Shown: positions 46,531 through 61,312, counted from the first letter of the stretch. The stretch: DNA of 64,000 nucleotides from Holothuria scabra (GCA_037179385.1 CM074193.1:6407547-6471546), one strand, 5' to 3'. Made by a program: numbers and translations. Notes: generated by a model from the letters alone, not told the origin.

Positions 46531-49500
46531 TATGGCTAAGTCAGAAATCGTCGTTCGATAAAACCATAAGGATAGAAGACAATGTTTTAAAATCCCAACA
46601 AACAAAACCAAACAAAACTCAGATACCAATTTATTTTACACAGCTAGGTAAATCCAGTTTTACGGCTAAGCGTTGAAGGCTATAGCATGGCAGACCATAA
46701 AACATAAAACTATGGGTAAAAGACAAATATACAAAAGTAAAAACTGATATGAAATTTGAAATAATTTTTTGTGTTTCGTTGTATTGATGTTCATCATTAT
46801 ATCCAACAAATTATATGTACAGACTTGGACACGTGGCCTAAGTTAAAAGTTTTTATACATTTTCCAGAATTTCGATAAAGAAAATTACTCTCATTTTTGT
46901 GATGATTCAGAAATATACAAACTTGCTTCCAAAATAAGAAAACTTATACTTACACAAAGCTTTAAAAATCCGAATCGGTAAATGATCCTTACATACATTA
47001 TAACGGTCGATTATCTCCCTAAGTGGTTTCTGACTCTACAAGGATCCATTTTAAAGACTTAAAGTTAAGGTTACGACGCTCTTTATGCTAATCAATCGTT
47101 TAAATATTTCACTACAAGAAGTGGTTACGATATTATACTGACATATTCCGAGTTTAAGCTAGCATGCAGCTATACATTTTTCTTTCATTAATTATTCATG
47201 ACTCTCTAATTTTCATTATTTTTATTGGTATGTCTACGTATGTAGGCACAATTTATAGGTTGGAAGGATGATAAGAATCCATCCTTTAGCTGCTGGCCTG
47301 GTTACAGTTTTTTCTTTTTATTTTACAGTGCGTTCTGTGACAGCCGATCCGTAAATTTGAAGCATAATCCACAAAAAGGCGCAAAGAGGAGATAAACGGT
47401 AACCTTTTCGTTAGAACATTTGTAAACCTCACAGATTTTTTGGACACCGATCAGAACATGGGAACAATTTAATAGTAACAAATAGAGCCATATAACTTTA
47501 CTTGTCAAAAAAGAGAACAAGTGTTCGAAACGAACTGTTTCAGGTCGACCCACCATATTTCTAACAGCCCTTGACCGCCTGCTTCTTCTACATTTCCCTC
47601 TTTTCCTACATTAAAAAGAAAGTGGCTTAATGTTCAACAGCCACTTCGAGCCAACTTTGAATAAGACGAATAACTCTATAGAAGCACTGTATGTGTCAAT
47701 CTATGAAAACCTAAATGTAGCAATCTGAGCAATATAAGTTGAATTAGATAGTCATCCGACTTCAATTTTTAACAAGTCCCATGACGTTGCCCAACGGGTT
47801 TCCACTCCCGAAAAGAGATACATCCTATGATCTAGGGACGTTATTTCTTAATGTGACATCCTCTCAGCGTCAGGCTCTGTACGTCACATGACACCATTCT
47901 CTAAGAATGACGATAAAGAAAAGGGCGGTACAAGCAAGAACGGACTTCCGATTTTACAGTACACTGAATCTTATTTGAAGTTCTTATGCAATCACATCAC
48001 ACTTTTGATGCGGTCAGACTAGTAGATGAAATGAACTGAGTTTCAGGTAAACCTTCAAATATTGTATAAAACTCAACTACTCAACATATATTGTCAGAGT
48101 AAAGTATTTTAGGTAAAGCACCTAAATATGACATCAATAACAAACAAACAAAATATTCCCTCTGCTATAAACATGTAACATTTAATTATGAAGGTACATT
48201 GTGATGAATATTCATAGTTTTATTGTTCTTCGCTTTACCCACACACTGGTGGTAAGCTATTGGGATATACCTGGCTGCTAAATTTCTTTATCCAGTCCAA
48301 ATCCAACGTCCCTTTCAACAAGGGATGACCGTCCGCATTTTGAAGCCTAAACGTTTGGGGAATCAACGACAAATGTACAACCAAGGACCGCTTACTACAC
48401 TACTAGTGTACTGCCCTCAATTTCGGTTTATAGTTTATCATTTATGAAGAATCCGAGTAATGACTCTATTTCTTATACTTATGAAATGAAGTTCTAAATT
48501 TTTAATAGCATTTCTTCTAAACGTTGTATTTGACATAATATTTTTCAATTTTTTGAGACGTATAGGGCAATGTAAATCGATCAAGTTTGTATGATTATGA
48601 CAGGTTATAAAAGTCGACCGGTTATATACATATTCACCTAATTTTTAAAAGTACAACTGCCGTTTAAAACTAATTTCATTTGCAACTCTGATGAGAGAAA
48701 GTTGTGTTGTGAAACACGGAAAAGACTTGTTACCTTAATAAGGAAGCGTGTAAACAGAAATCTCAAAGAACTCATACATACTTAGAACATATAAAAATAC
48801 ATTGAATTGCACTTATTTTGAAAACATCAGAAATGTTTGAAAAAGAGAAAAAGCGAAAATTAAAAATACAAAGCTTTCTGAAAGAAATTAAATTCGAATA
48901 ATTCCGTTGAATTTTAAATCGAGCTCACTTTACAATTTCGAGAAAGCAAAACATACATGTGTTTAACAGAAAAGCACAAAAACCTGCTACTATATATAAC
49001 TTTTTTATTCTGAAAAGTTGCTTACAACCATATTATAGAGAAATGAAAAACAAGGCCCTCGACAGGCCTTGAACATGGGTGGACGGTTGTATTTGAAACC
49101 TTGGTATTTGTTTTGACAGTTCCTAAGATTATATTCATTTTCCGTTCACAGGCAATACGAATACAATTGTTAAGAACAAAATGAATAGCAAATTATGTTA
49201 AGTTTGTATTCTGCCCTCGCCCAATCTGCTCCGACGAGAAAGGGTGTTCTTTACCTAAAGACAGAACGATGAGGAGTCGAGGGCTATTCATTTTTACACG
49301 TAGCTGAACAACGACATTTCTTAACATTTTGGCTTAATTCAAAAGCTCCCCAAAATTTGGTTGGGCATTTATAGATCTATTTTGAAATCTTTGATTTTAT
49401 TTAAAAACCAAGAGTGGCCATCACTATATCAAAACAAAAGAAAAAAATCTAATCATGAATGTTATATTTGAGGTATTCAAAGCCATACTCTTTTACATTA

Positions 49501-49738
49501 AAGCTTTCAAATTGCAACGAAAATGAGAAAATTAAGAATAATTTTAAAAAATATCAACACAAGTTGAAATGAGAAATATCAGTTTAAATAATATGTTTCA
49601 AGGAAGTTGATAGCTTTTGCATGCAAGCATTGGCTCCTACAATTTTAAAGTCGCGAAAGCAAATGTAAAAATATGTAAGTGAGTAAAGCAAAGCAATTGT
49701 TTTACATCGCTACACTGTAGAAGAATTGTAAAGATTTC
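46531..49738. other. AT-rich stretch without a recognised feature
   Basis: No frame of 60 codons exists from 47557 to 52354 apart from repeats, the emptiest part of the window. One 77-codon minus frame at 47323-47556 is unrecognised. Confidence 0.5.
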
Positions 49739-49742
49739 TTAA

Positions 49743-50039
49743 AGGGCTAAACCTCTCACCCCATACTACAATTTCGGTACCCGGGTACCGAAATTCTCAA
49801 TTGGCTCAGCTCTTTGATTGATAGCTAATTCAAACAATGCAGAGTGCCAAAGCTTATATTACACAGCATGAACGGTACTGAGAGTGTTTTGATCATATAA
49901 ATTGAGTTTTTCTATACTCACCCTGAAGCAATAAACTGAGACTGGGTCTGGATGAGGATGAATTTCAGACAATTGTGGGAGGGGCTTCAGTAAGAAGGTT
50001 AGGAGAATTGGTACTTTTTGGGGTGAGAGAACTGGGCCT
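49743..50039 (+). mobile_element. TTAA-flanked MITE, family A, full length (297 bp)
   Basis: Starts AGGGCTAAACCTCTCACCCC, ends with the inverse of AGGCCCAGTTCTCTCACCCC, flanked by TTAA at 49739-49742 and 50040-50043. Same length as the 29828 copy and highly similar throughout. A 26-bp perfect palindrome at 49770-49795 (centre GGTACCCGGGTACC) is a distinguishing feature of this copy. Confidence 0.9.
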
Positions 50040-50043
50040 TTAA

Positions 50044-53000
50044 GTGAGCTATGGTATGGTTCGTTGTTTTAACGGAAACATACATCAGCTGTGAAAAAAA
50101 TTAATGGGAATTAATGCCATACACCGGAGCACCCTATATGGACTTAGTACCACCTGATGAGTTGTGAATAACATTTTCCTATTTTTGTCATTTACATGAC
50201 AGTGATTATGTTCATGAGACCAATGAGTTGCCATGATAACCCTCAATAATGACCTGGTGACTCGCCCAAGTTGTGCATGCTCAACATGTACACGGATGTC
50301 TGTTTGTCATACATAGCTCGAGTTGTCTTTGAGTTATGACGTTTTTATTATATTTTTTTTTTAAATTTTCACTGGCGCCTTGTTCACCTGACGAGTAAAA
50401 GCGGGCGTTTCGCGATAAGCAACAAAAAGAAATCGCATCTGACAAAAAATAAACACAATTGAATGCCTGAGTTCTTGTTCTGGAGTAAAAATTATTTAGC
50501 TACTTGCAAATTTGATGAAAAATCTTAACATTGCTTATAAAAGGAGTAATTCGTTGCACCATATATGTAAAAATGGGGATTTGTTCACGTAACTGCTTGT
50601 AAACATTCAGTGCGCATGCGTTGAAGGGTGAGAGTGTAGTCTACTAGTTTGGCGTCCATAATAATATTTAACATTCTCAAAGCGTTCACTTGTAATTTCT
50701 TCTGTAAAACCAAAGATAAAGTTGCCTTCACACAGGACAGACAGGTAGCAAACATGCAAGTTACTACATTGCCGTATTAGCATTACGTGCAGTTTCTACT
50801 TTAAGAAAAATATCCTAACTGCCTAACAATTGTCGGGCATACAGTTACCATATTATTACCGTACTTCTCACTTGCGATTACTAAAAAATACATTCATCTC
50901 AATTCTAATGTACTTCATAATGTAATATTGTACGTCGCCATGTCCGTTCATCAGTTATTGAGGTGTAAGAATGTCTTAAATATATCATCTCTTGGCATTT
51001 TTACTCCTCCACCAAAACTTTCAACATTAGACAATGTTTGATATGATACATGATTTAACATTTGAGGATATGTATTGAAAATTATAACCAATCCTTTAAG
51101 ATTTCCTCTGTAATCAAATCAGTTGGTGTCACTTCTTGTCACAGCTATATGATTTAAAAGCTAGTGTAGATTCCCTTTCCTCTAAAGTTTAATCGTGTTA
51201 AAATTATGACAAACGGGCAAAAGTTGTTGCACAAAATGGAGTCATTCCTTTGAAACTTTGTAAATAGATGTTACGTTTCTGGTCACGTCTGACTTCGTCT
51301 ACCAACTAGACTCCAATGCATCGGCGCAATAGGCGTGGTCAAAGTTTGAAACTTGCAGCCGAAAGTTTCCCACCAAAAGGAACAGAATGCCGAGCATATG
51401 ATTTGAACTTACTTCCACAATTCAAAATGTATTTTACTTAAATTACCGCACAGAGTCTGCCTTCACTGCGTCGCTTGTACAGCAATCTGCTGTCTGTGTG
51501 AATTGTAGTGTACTGTGCTATGGTGGTGTGTCATACCGGGATTTATCGGTGAATGCACGGCTGGAGGCGATACCGAACCTCGTCCACAATGTACCGGAGA
51601 TGTATCTGCACTAGAACAGGATATCTATCAAAAGGATGAAAATAACCAAAAATCAATTTAAATGCTCTCGAAAATGCAAAAACTAATGTCAAAAAGACAA
51701 AACTAATTGTATGAGGATCGTATCATAAACAGAAAAGTTCTAAAAACCATAAAATGTTGCACATCACAAAGGCCCTTACGGAAATAAAAATCACAGCTTG
51801 ATCACTTGATTAAGATACCAGCTAAAGCGCACTGTAATTTGATACATTCCGAACATACGTTTACCTCTGCTCCAAAGTTTTACAGACGGACCAAAGATTT
51901 TTAAGCTAAAATGTCCTCTTCTGGTTTTCAATGGGTCTAAAATATTCCTTAAAATTCTACATTTGTCAGACTAGATCAATTTGTTGTATCAACAGTTTCT
52001 ATTTCCTTCTAATCAACGGTATTCGACGGAAATTTTTGAGCAAAAAGCGTATCTCCATTAATATTTAATTTCCACGAAAGATATTTGCCAACTGGCGAAA
52101 TAAATCTAATCAATGGGCGCGTTTGGTGTACAGCTTATATCTGGATTCCCAGGGCAAAGAAGTGGAAATAATTGAAGCAGGTATGTCGAGGCCCTCGTGG
52201 GAAGCAAAATTAATAATTGAACCCCAAAATGTACTGTAAAGAGTTTTCATCAGTCCTGTGTAGTCAAGGCCATGTAACCAGGCATTTGCTTGTAGGTAGT
52301 ATAAGGTAAAAGATAGGTATTTGTAGTAGTTAAATGCGCAAATGGTTCAAGAAATTAAGAGGTTTTTTGTATATTTGGTAAGGGTACTCCATGTACCTTC
52401 GACCCATTTTGAAGCTTACTAAGGTGACAAATATTTAAAGGGAAAATGCAGTCACCCTTGTTTGGATTAGTGTAGTATGCTATCCCCCTTTTTTTTTTTT
52501 TTGAATGGATCTTGGGAATCATTTGACAACGTTTTTTCTCGATTATTAAATACATACGAGTCTTCACTGTTTGAATTCAGTACATTAATACACAATGTGT
52601 ATGTCCAGAAATACGATAAGTGGTAGTGGACGAGGAATAGCACTTTGTGAGATTTAATTTATCTTGTTGAATACGTCTGCCGTGACTGTTTTTTACCTTT
52701 AAATATGAATACAAAGCGTATTTCAATGTGAATGGTAACATTTAAATGCAGTGATGGTACTTGCCTATAAATGTATGCTTCCTCACAAAATTGACATTTA
52801 CACATTATAATTATTGTTGTCTGTATCGGTCACATTCTACTCAATTAGATAGAATTTTTCATAAGTCACTTTTTTATCAAGATGTACGGTGGATCTAGTT
52901 TTTCTTATTACGTCATACAACAGGTTAAAGAGCAACGTCCCAAACAGAGTAAATAATGTAAAGAAAGTAAAGAAAGGGGAAAAACAATCACCCCAAATTG

Positions 53001-53220
53001 AATTAGTGAAGTACCACACACTCTTAAAACATACTTTTTTTTTAACCAGGACAGGAGTCAATAGTTGTTTATACATGTTTTGATTGAAAGTGACCAGGAA
53101 TCCGGATCAGAGAAACGCTTTCCTGGTTAAAATAATCACTCTTACAACCTCTTGGTCGGAAATTAACATTTTGCTGTTTAAATTTGAAGAAAATATCCTT
53201 GTGGCTTTTACAAGGAAATG
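50044..53220. other. AT-rich stretch without a recognised feature
   Basis: Only frames of 64-79 codons on opposite strands near 52355-53083. No RNA gene, repeat terminus or coding motif found. Confidence 0.5.
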
Positions 53221-53505
53221 TATGGGCAGCTAATTATCCCCGGTTTAATTTCATCAGTGTGTTTTAGGATGTTAACTGTTCTGTTTCCTGATTGGCACAA
53301 ACGGAACATGTGACAATATTTTCTCCTCAATAGCGAAATTTACTTGGGGGAAGTGCTTGGTTAAGGTTGTCTTGAATATGAAACATTGAAGCCCTAAAAT
53401 ATCATAAAAGATACTTCGAAGAAAAAAAGAAAAAAAAAAACCTCTGAGATTTAGTTTATGCTTTAAACTCTCAAAACTAGAATGGGGGCTACTGCTCTTG
53501 ACCTT
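53221..53505 (-). mobile_element. MITE family B, copy 4
   Basis: On the minus strand it begins AGGTCAAGAGCAGTAGCC after TTAA (53506-53509). It then follows the 7265 copy through GAAGTATCTTTTATGATATT, CTTAACCAAGC, GTCACATG and GCCAATCAGG. The far end near 53221 is too degenerate to fix. Confidence 0.66.
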
Positions 53506-53509
53506 TTAA

Positions 53510-55500
53510 CTGGCAAAGAGAATTGAATTTACCCGTCTACTTATCAAGTCAGGGCCATAGTTTTTCATCCTCTAAACTGCAGTTTTGTCTAAAATATTGA
53601 GTACAAGTAAAAATTCACCTTTAGCAGAAGTTTCGACAAACTTGTGTTTATTATCCACAAGTTTAAGTAACGAAATAGCGTTTTGAGAAAAAGTTGCAAT
53701 AAACTGTACAATTAAAATAAATTTTTGAAAAGTTGGAATAGGCGTTTTGTAAGGTTTTTACATTTTGAACAATCATTTGAAGGAAAAGTTTAACTATGAT
53801 TTGAGCTCGAAGTAGATCATTTTGTTGGTGTGAATCGTTCTTGTTCTGTGACATTTCCCTTACCGACTGAATATCGTCGTTGTCATATTTCCAGAGTGTA
53901 TCTATAGCGATATTTTTATAATACACGAATTGGAAAAATGTCTCACTCTTATGAGTTTTTAAAAGTTACTTAACTTACAAATTTTCCCCCCAAGGGCTGC
54001 TTCATTTGTCAAAAATAATCTATATTATGTCTGTTTTAACTAAATTCCGTCAAACTAAACTCCATGATAAACATCCACTGTCGACAAATAATAGTGACTA
54101 AAACTCGACCTGACTTAGTTGCATGAAAGAGAACTCATTTGGTAACCCTAGCTTGGTGATAGCATCCATGTCTCTTAGAAAGATCAAGTTTCCAGCGATC
54201 GTCAAACGATGGTGCCAGTCGACGGTGTTTGGAGAAGATGTGATGTATTGACCCCTTAAGAGGATGCTCTGCCTCTAATCTGAGTCGTATTTATCTAAGA
54301 GGATTCAAGCCTCCCTCTTTTTCACAGACATATTACAAATATCAAAATATTTATGACCTTTCGGTTTTGATCTGTTAAGTTGCCATTTCTTTTAAACTGA
54401 TATTTTAGTCGCTATGATCGATTATATGTTGAATTTTTGGACTCAAATCTCTCTTCATCATGGATTAAGAGAAACTGCTATATAAGACTCTATCTATTTA
54501 TGAGACGGTGACGGAGAACCTATTTTAGAATTTCAAAATTTTCGAAAAATGAAAAGGTTGAGATTACGCAAAAAGAGTCCACTCTTCTATAGTAAGTTTT
54601 TGTATCACATCTCGTACCCATCATTTAATAAAACCAAATGACCAAACTATTTGAATAAGTGTGACATTTGCCCTAATTTGTTAAATGGATTATTTTGACG
54701 GTTTTACTACGTTCTATAAAGTTCTGCCCAATTTTCCCTCGGGTGACAGTGAGGAGGATTGCACTGGACATTACTTGATTAAATCGATTTGATATTTTAC
54801 AAGAAGTTTGTTCTATTTCCACTCAGCCATTTACTTTAAAAAACAAATCTTTACGATGGTTTTAGGACACCGCCTTAAAACAAGATTACATCAAATACGA
54901 GGTTCGATATGGGATAAAAGCTTTAAATGACAGAAAATTAGATCGCTTCATTACTTAAGGTAGTAACTACAATCAGAAAGTAAAATATTCTCCGAATTTA
55001 CACGTGCAACCAATGCGGACTTTCACCAACTGTTACTGTATTAGGTGATTTCATAAACACCACATCGTGATAAGGAACAACCCAAAGGGCTGCGCTGTAT
55101 ACGGTCTCATTCAGTGTCCAACCAAGACAATAATCCTTTGAAGTTCCTGGTGACATAAAAATGACTAAGTTGGGTATTTGATGTAAAGAGCATTGAAATC
55201 TTAGAGAGTAACCACACATCGCGATAAAACCGAAGTTTAAAGGGGTTATCTCATATTGCTTACGGTGCTCTTGCCCAGTTTCCCTGTCACAAGCCATGAC
55301 AACATACAAGAAATCTCACTAGCTTTTTCATATTTTAAAGACTAATTGTGGTTGTGAGTAAATTTTGAAGTTCTTTTATAAACCACGTTTTCAAAGCATG
55401 TCTTGAGTATCTTAAACAAATACTTTATCGAATGAAAGCACTTCACTGTAAATGCAGCCGATAAGATCCTCTACACGTTATATATGTTTGTATTTTATTA
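53510..55500. other. unannotated stretch
   Basis: Minus frames of 87 and 103 codons (53663-53926, 54998-55309) are unrecognised. No repeats seen. Confidence 0.45.
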
Positions 55501-55523
55501 CGCACACACACCCATACATTACG

Positions 55524-55730
<207 letters not shown>

Positions 55731-55765
55731 CATATAAGGTCGCTATACGTCACTCGACTTACTTA

Positions 55766-55794
55766 CATATATATAATATATATATATACATATT

Positions 55795-55828
<34 letters not shown>

Positions 55829-55842
55829 CGTATATATATACA
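55766..55842. repeat. interrupted TA/CATA microsatellite
   Basis: Runs of TA broken by CATA and GTATA units. It continues the AT-rich block after the hairpin. Confidence 0.9.
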
Positions 55843-55849
55843 TCCTGCT

Positions 55850-58800
55850 TGTGTTAAATGTAATCTTCCATCTGATCTTAAGTAACAAGTCGCAACAGAC
55901 CCATATTGCACGATCTACGAATCGTTCCTCAGCAAACACGACTAACATTTTGCTGATTTATGGAATTTATGGAACTTTTTTACTTGAGAAAATTTTCTAT
56001 GGGGCTAAATTTTGTTTATAACAAGACTTTTTCGCCAGCGAGGGACCATCCTCTTGATAGTCTGTATATAATTACAACACGCAGATACATTTCAGACTGA
56101 CCAAGATCCATCTGAGGCATTGAAAGAAGCTGACCTTGGGGCCCGGTAGAACAAAACGTTTTTAAAGTCCCGTACCTTTGTCCTAATTTACGGTCTGACT
56201 AAACATACGTCACAGATAGGTGGGACATGACTAACACTTACCATCCTTCTCATGTATCTTTTAGGACGCGCAATGAATTGTCATCCGTCTTTATCTTGTA
56301 ACAAATTACCTGTACTTACTATTTTTTGTGACTAAATTCTAATTAACATGTTTTAAACAGGACTATTTGGGTAACTTGCAGGAAAATTAGCTGAAACATT
56401 CAGTAAAGGGCGGTGTTACAAGTAACCCGATGAGGATCAGCAACCCGAAGCTTCGACAGGCACGACGGGTGACGGAAGGACGGAAGTTCACTAAATTATT
56501 GGTGGTCAGTAAAATTCAAATTATTGATACAGTATCTGCTTTTTTTTGGGGGGGGGGGGCAAAATGATTTGATAATTTTCAGAGTCATTGGATCTCGATT
56601 GGGGGCGTTATGTTCTTAATTGTAGAAGACTCTCCCGAAAAGAAATAACAAAAGAAACATTTCCAGATGAAAAGGAAGACTTTCCTGACTCGAGGATGTT
56701 ACGTGCCCCCATCTGATAGCGACACAATCCAAAACGTATACAACTAAATTGACTCATAAGCGAGATTTCTCACCTGCCAAAATTCATAGTCGCCGAGATA
56801 AATGCTTCCAAAAATCTATAATAAATGAGGTTTTTGAAAGTTTTATTTTCTTGCCAGTCTGTTTCCTTTGTTTCAAGGTTTCGTCATATTGAAGGAACGC
56901 TTTCAAGTAACTTCAGAAACTTGACATTTTCTTCTTAATTGAAATGATATTCCACGAGGTTAAACAATTAGAGTTTTACATGGACATAACTTCTCATTAA
57001 ACAAACTCCGACAGGGAGGCTTATGTAAATACCATCTTACTGGAGGAATTACGGACAAATTTTAAGCTAAGGCTTAAAGGTAATTGCAAATATTCAAACG
57101 AAGCTTGATTAAGGTACAAAATATGTATTAATTTGACCGATGTGCACAACCAGCAACTACTTCTTTACTGCACAAATTTTCGAGAGTTATATGATCTCCA
57201 GTTTTTCGATAATTATACTGTTTATTTACATGAAAAACCTCTGATTTAAGTTAATTTGACAACAATGCAATGAGAATCTTTGACAGTTTCAAGGCAATTC
57301 TTTTAACACGTGTAAGATACTCGACAATAAGGGTTTACACGTGTTTGTGTAGTATTTAGAAGACGGGACGTCTCTATGCGTAGCGCAGTGATAAATGTAT
57401 GACTGATCTAGTTAGAGCTATTCTCCGTTCAGTGTTGATCAGTTGGTTTCCGGCAAACTGTAGCACGTCTAACCGTATGATGGATTACTGCGTAGACTTT
57501 AGTAAATGGTGTGGTTTAAAAAGGGAATGCAACCGACCGAAATAGGAGAAGAAACAGCGAAAAATGATTACTTGAACGAACAGTATATATACGTTGCGGT
57601 GACATGATCTATAGTCTATGATAGTGTGTACTACAGTACACAATGTATGTCAGTCAATGGAGAAATGATAATACGATGAGTTATTTTGATCTGAGATTCC
57701 GAGAAGTTAATTGGAAAAACTTCTAACGAGTACATTATTTGTTTTAAGTCTCAGCTAATTGTCATGTAATGTTTTGGTTCAAAACTCTTCAGTTGACAAA
57801 AATTTTAAAAAGAATTGAAATATTTTTGTAGGATAATAATACGAGCAGAATTGTACATACCACTACCCGCTTAAGCCGACTGGCATTTCAGTTAGCCATA
57901 GCATCTAGAATGCACCCCACAACTGACAGCATTTTATTTCCACTAGTGTAATTGTATCACCGCGTCAGTAGTATGTTTTTGATCGTCGTTTTTGTAGGGG
58001 CGATGCGGACTGTGTAACGAGAAATTTCCTAACTGGCTAACGAAAAAACCTAATCCCTAATCCGAATAAAGAATACAATCGATGCAATGCGATGGCAACA
58101 GCCAATCAAGAAACAACTTGTTAAAAACTGCGCATCTACCCTTTTCGTAGCAACGACAGATAATGTTGACATGCTCCATGTTGCCATTTCAATGTTACAA
58201 CTATTTTTCATATGTTCTGGACCGTTAAGTGTCTTTGCCTCAATTGATATTCTCACCGACTATCTTGTAATATCTTTCGGCCATGTGATCAGTCAACACT
58301 TCGTTTTTCGAACAGACCATCAGACGTCTCCCCCCCCCCTCGTTCGCATTAGCAACCTAACTGTATCTGTAGTCAACGTAGTCATTCTCATGATGACGTC
58401 TCGTATAGTCATCATTTTCGTCACGTGATCGTAGTCATCGTTATCGTTGTCATCGTAGTCATTTTGAACAATATCAACCATTAATTAAACTATATTCAAC
58501 AAGCTAGTAACAGTCGTTTGATGATCCTATGTCGACATCTATTGACGTTGATAAGGCTTAAACATGTTCACTTGAATTAATACTGATACTATTTTGTAAG
58601 AAAGTGCCCAGATTGCGTAGTATCTTAATTTTTTTCTTTTTGTGTTAATTAGTAAAGAAGTTTATTTTTAGGCTCATTAATGAATTTAAAAATCAAAACA
58701 ATGGCTGTGTTGTTTTAAACCATGTATTGGACCCACCTTTTAAATAACATGTAAGTTTCATTTTCCATTAATTAATTAAAATTAAAATTAATTAGATTTG

Positions 58801-61244
58801 ACCGACATTGATAAATCTCTGTACATAAACATACACATAACATAAAATTGCAAAAAAACAAAAAATAACTCCGTCCTGTACAATATCAACTTATCTTTCA
58901 GGTTGTTCAACATACACTAAAACACATTATGTCGCTATTGTCCTCGCAACATGTTACCTCGATATTGTCCTAGATACGGAATATTCTCCTTAAAAAGTAT
59001 AGCTTTGATAACTTTCTCTCATATTTCACATTTGTCGATAATACAGGATTTCTTTTGGAAAGAATTTTGTTCATGAACAATTAAATACAAAAAAGAAAAC
59101 TCAATTTACGCTGGATGAGGTACGAATCGTGCCTGTAGGCGATAACCTTCACAAAAACCGTTTTAATATTAGAGTCCTATTTCGTACGATCTTTCGGTCT
59201 TCGTAGTGCTAATCTCATTCCCAACATCAGTGTAACACCCCCGAGGCCACTAGGCCCCCATGATTTCTTTTAGTTGCTATCCAAAATGGTCATTGTAATT
59301 ACTTTTAACTTAATATAGCGGTAATCCGTTCGGTTGTAGAAGGCAATACTGTGTAAAAAAATGAGCAAGCTTTAAAGAGCGTGGTGTATTATAATGAATG
59401 AGACGTGTTTGATGATTCCGTGCAATAAAACGCATCAGACACGAGTAAAAATACAAATAAAAACTGTCTACTTCTCGTAATTTAAACAGAAGTGAATCAA
59501 TATATCAAGAGTACGATTTATAATGTCACAACCTCTCTCTCTTGCATTACAGACAGATGAACAAAATGTTGCCCATGTACAGAAGAAATTAAAGGAATAT
59601 AGAAGGTATTTAGTCACAAATTAAAAGACAATAAAAAGAGTCTAACATAGGTGTGTAGTCTGGTTATAAGCATGAAATGTTGATTCACTCAATGAGGACC
59701 ATCCCTTTAACCTTAGGGAGCAACAGGTACCAGTGAGTGGTATATCTTGTCTGCATCATTTGACGGATTTGAGTATGTTAAGAGAAAAATGTTGCGATGA
59801 ATTGGTGGCGCCTCGAGGAGGATGGGTACTGCAAATGATGAGTGAAACGAATCCGCAAGAGAGTGACGGAGTTCAATATTTTTATCCATCAGGAAAATGC
59901 AATCTGGCGACCAATCTATTTGAGTCTGTTTGTAGTCAATGTGTTGTTAACCTGCATTGGTAAAGAAAATCTGATCTAACTGGCAACTTTCCTAAAAATT
60001 GACCAGGGAGTGAGTCGACATGGTGGAATAATGTTAAAAGAAGTTGCCACCGTCAGGGTCAATGTCAGTTTTAAGTTAAATGTCGACAAATAATCAATTC
60101 CGGCATCCACTTCTACAAATATGTTCCCTTACAAAATCGACAAAATGTTTTGACAAAATCGTTTAAATTGTTTTGTCATGAAACAATCTTCATTCAGCCG
60201 TTATTTTGAGATTTAAGTTCTAATTCAATTGTTTTCAAAGTCTTTTAATGCAAGAGGAAATATGTTATTGCATGATTTTTTAAAGATAAAGCCATCTTTA
60301 TTAAGACACGCTTTCTGAAACCGAACGCATGCAGATTTCTTGTAGTACAGTATCACCACCTCTTGCGTTCGGCTATTTCTATTCCGCCACTGGATGAGCC
60401 GTCGATGATCGATTAGGCAAACAGGTTGAACTGTGCTCAGAATGCTAATAAGGTGCTGGCATTGTTTACATATCGAATTATCTGTTCATGTATTTAACTT
60501 TTTCCAGATTTAATTTGTGTTGTCTAGTTCATTTGCGAAGCCTTTAGAGCTGTTCATTTCACTTTGCACGCTGCAGTTAGTAACACTGTTGGAACTCTCG
60601 TTCGTCGAGCGAGGTTTTAAGGTTATCGATAAATCGCGTCTAATTCATCAAAGGAATTTCCGACAGACTGTAAATTTGAAGAGAGTTTACATTGGTGTTG
60701 GCAATGTTTACCAATGCGGAACATTTTACAAGACAGATTTCATAGTAGCCTTCTGCTACTTCACGCACATTGATCGTTGTACGAGTTTAAAGAATTATAC
60801 ACACAGTAGTACGTTTAGTAATAATGGTATAATCTTAAGGTGAGTCAAACAAAACGTCATCTTGAAATATCAACACATTTTCTCTTCAAACTTGTTCTTG
60901 ATTTCGCTTTTTCATTATTAACATTTGGAAAGGTTATTCTAGGTTTCATATCCGGACTGTTACAAAGATAAAATGTAAATAATTTAAGTTACATTCTTAA
61001 ACATGTATGGCAATGCAAAAAAGTGTTTTGAATATATGTTAATATTTATTTTCCTTTCGTTCTTCTTGCTTTAAAAGGGACTTTTATTCCAAAGACGAAA
61101 TTGTGTCATTTTCATCGCTCTACAATTCCCTTATCTCCTTTTCTAAATGAAATATTTGTGAGACGAAAAGTAAGATTTTTACAGAAATATGCAGCGAGGA
61201 CGAAATAATTTTTCAAATTGTCTAAAAATTATCCGACGTGGGAC
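55850..61244. other. unannotated stretch with a small minisatellite
   Basis: Imperfect GTAGTCATCGTT-type units lie at 58370-58463. A G-run is at 56548-56560. The 108-codon frame at 60517-60840 has no ATG but runs into AAGGTGAGT, a good splice-donor match; it is not called as an exon because no neighbour supports it. Confidence 0.4.
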
Positions 61245-61312
61245 GTGACCAATAGACCTAAAGCAATTGGATAGAAACGGAGCCGTAAAACCTCATTTAA
61301 CTAACTTACTAA
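61245..61312 (+). mobile_element. SINE 3' fragment with (AACT)-like tail
   Basis: CAATTGGATAGAAACGGAGC, CGTAAAACCTC and ATTTAACTAACTTAC follow the end of the SINE at 12541 (GGGCCGTAAATCTCC then the AACT tail). Only the 3' part remains. Confidence 0.5.
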
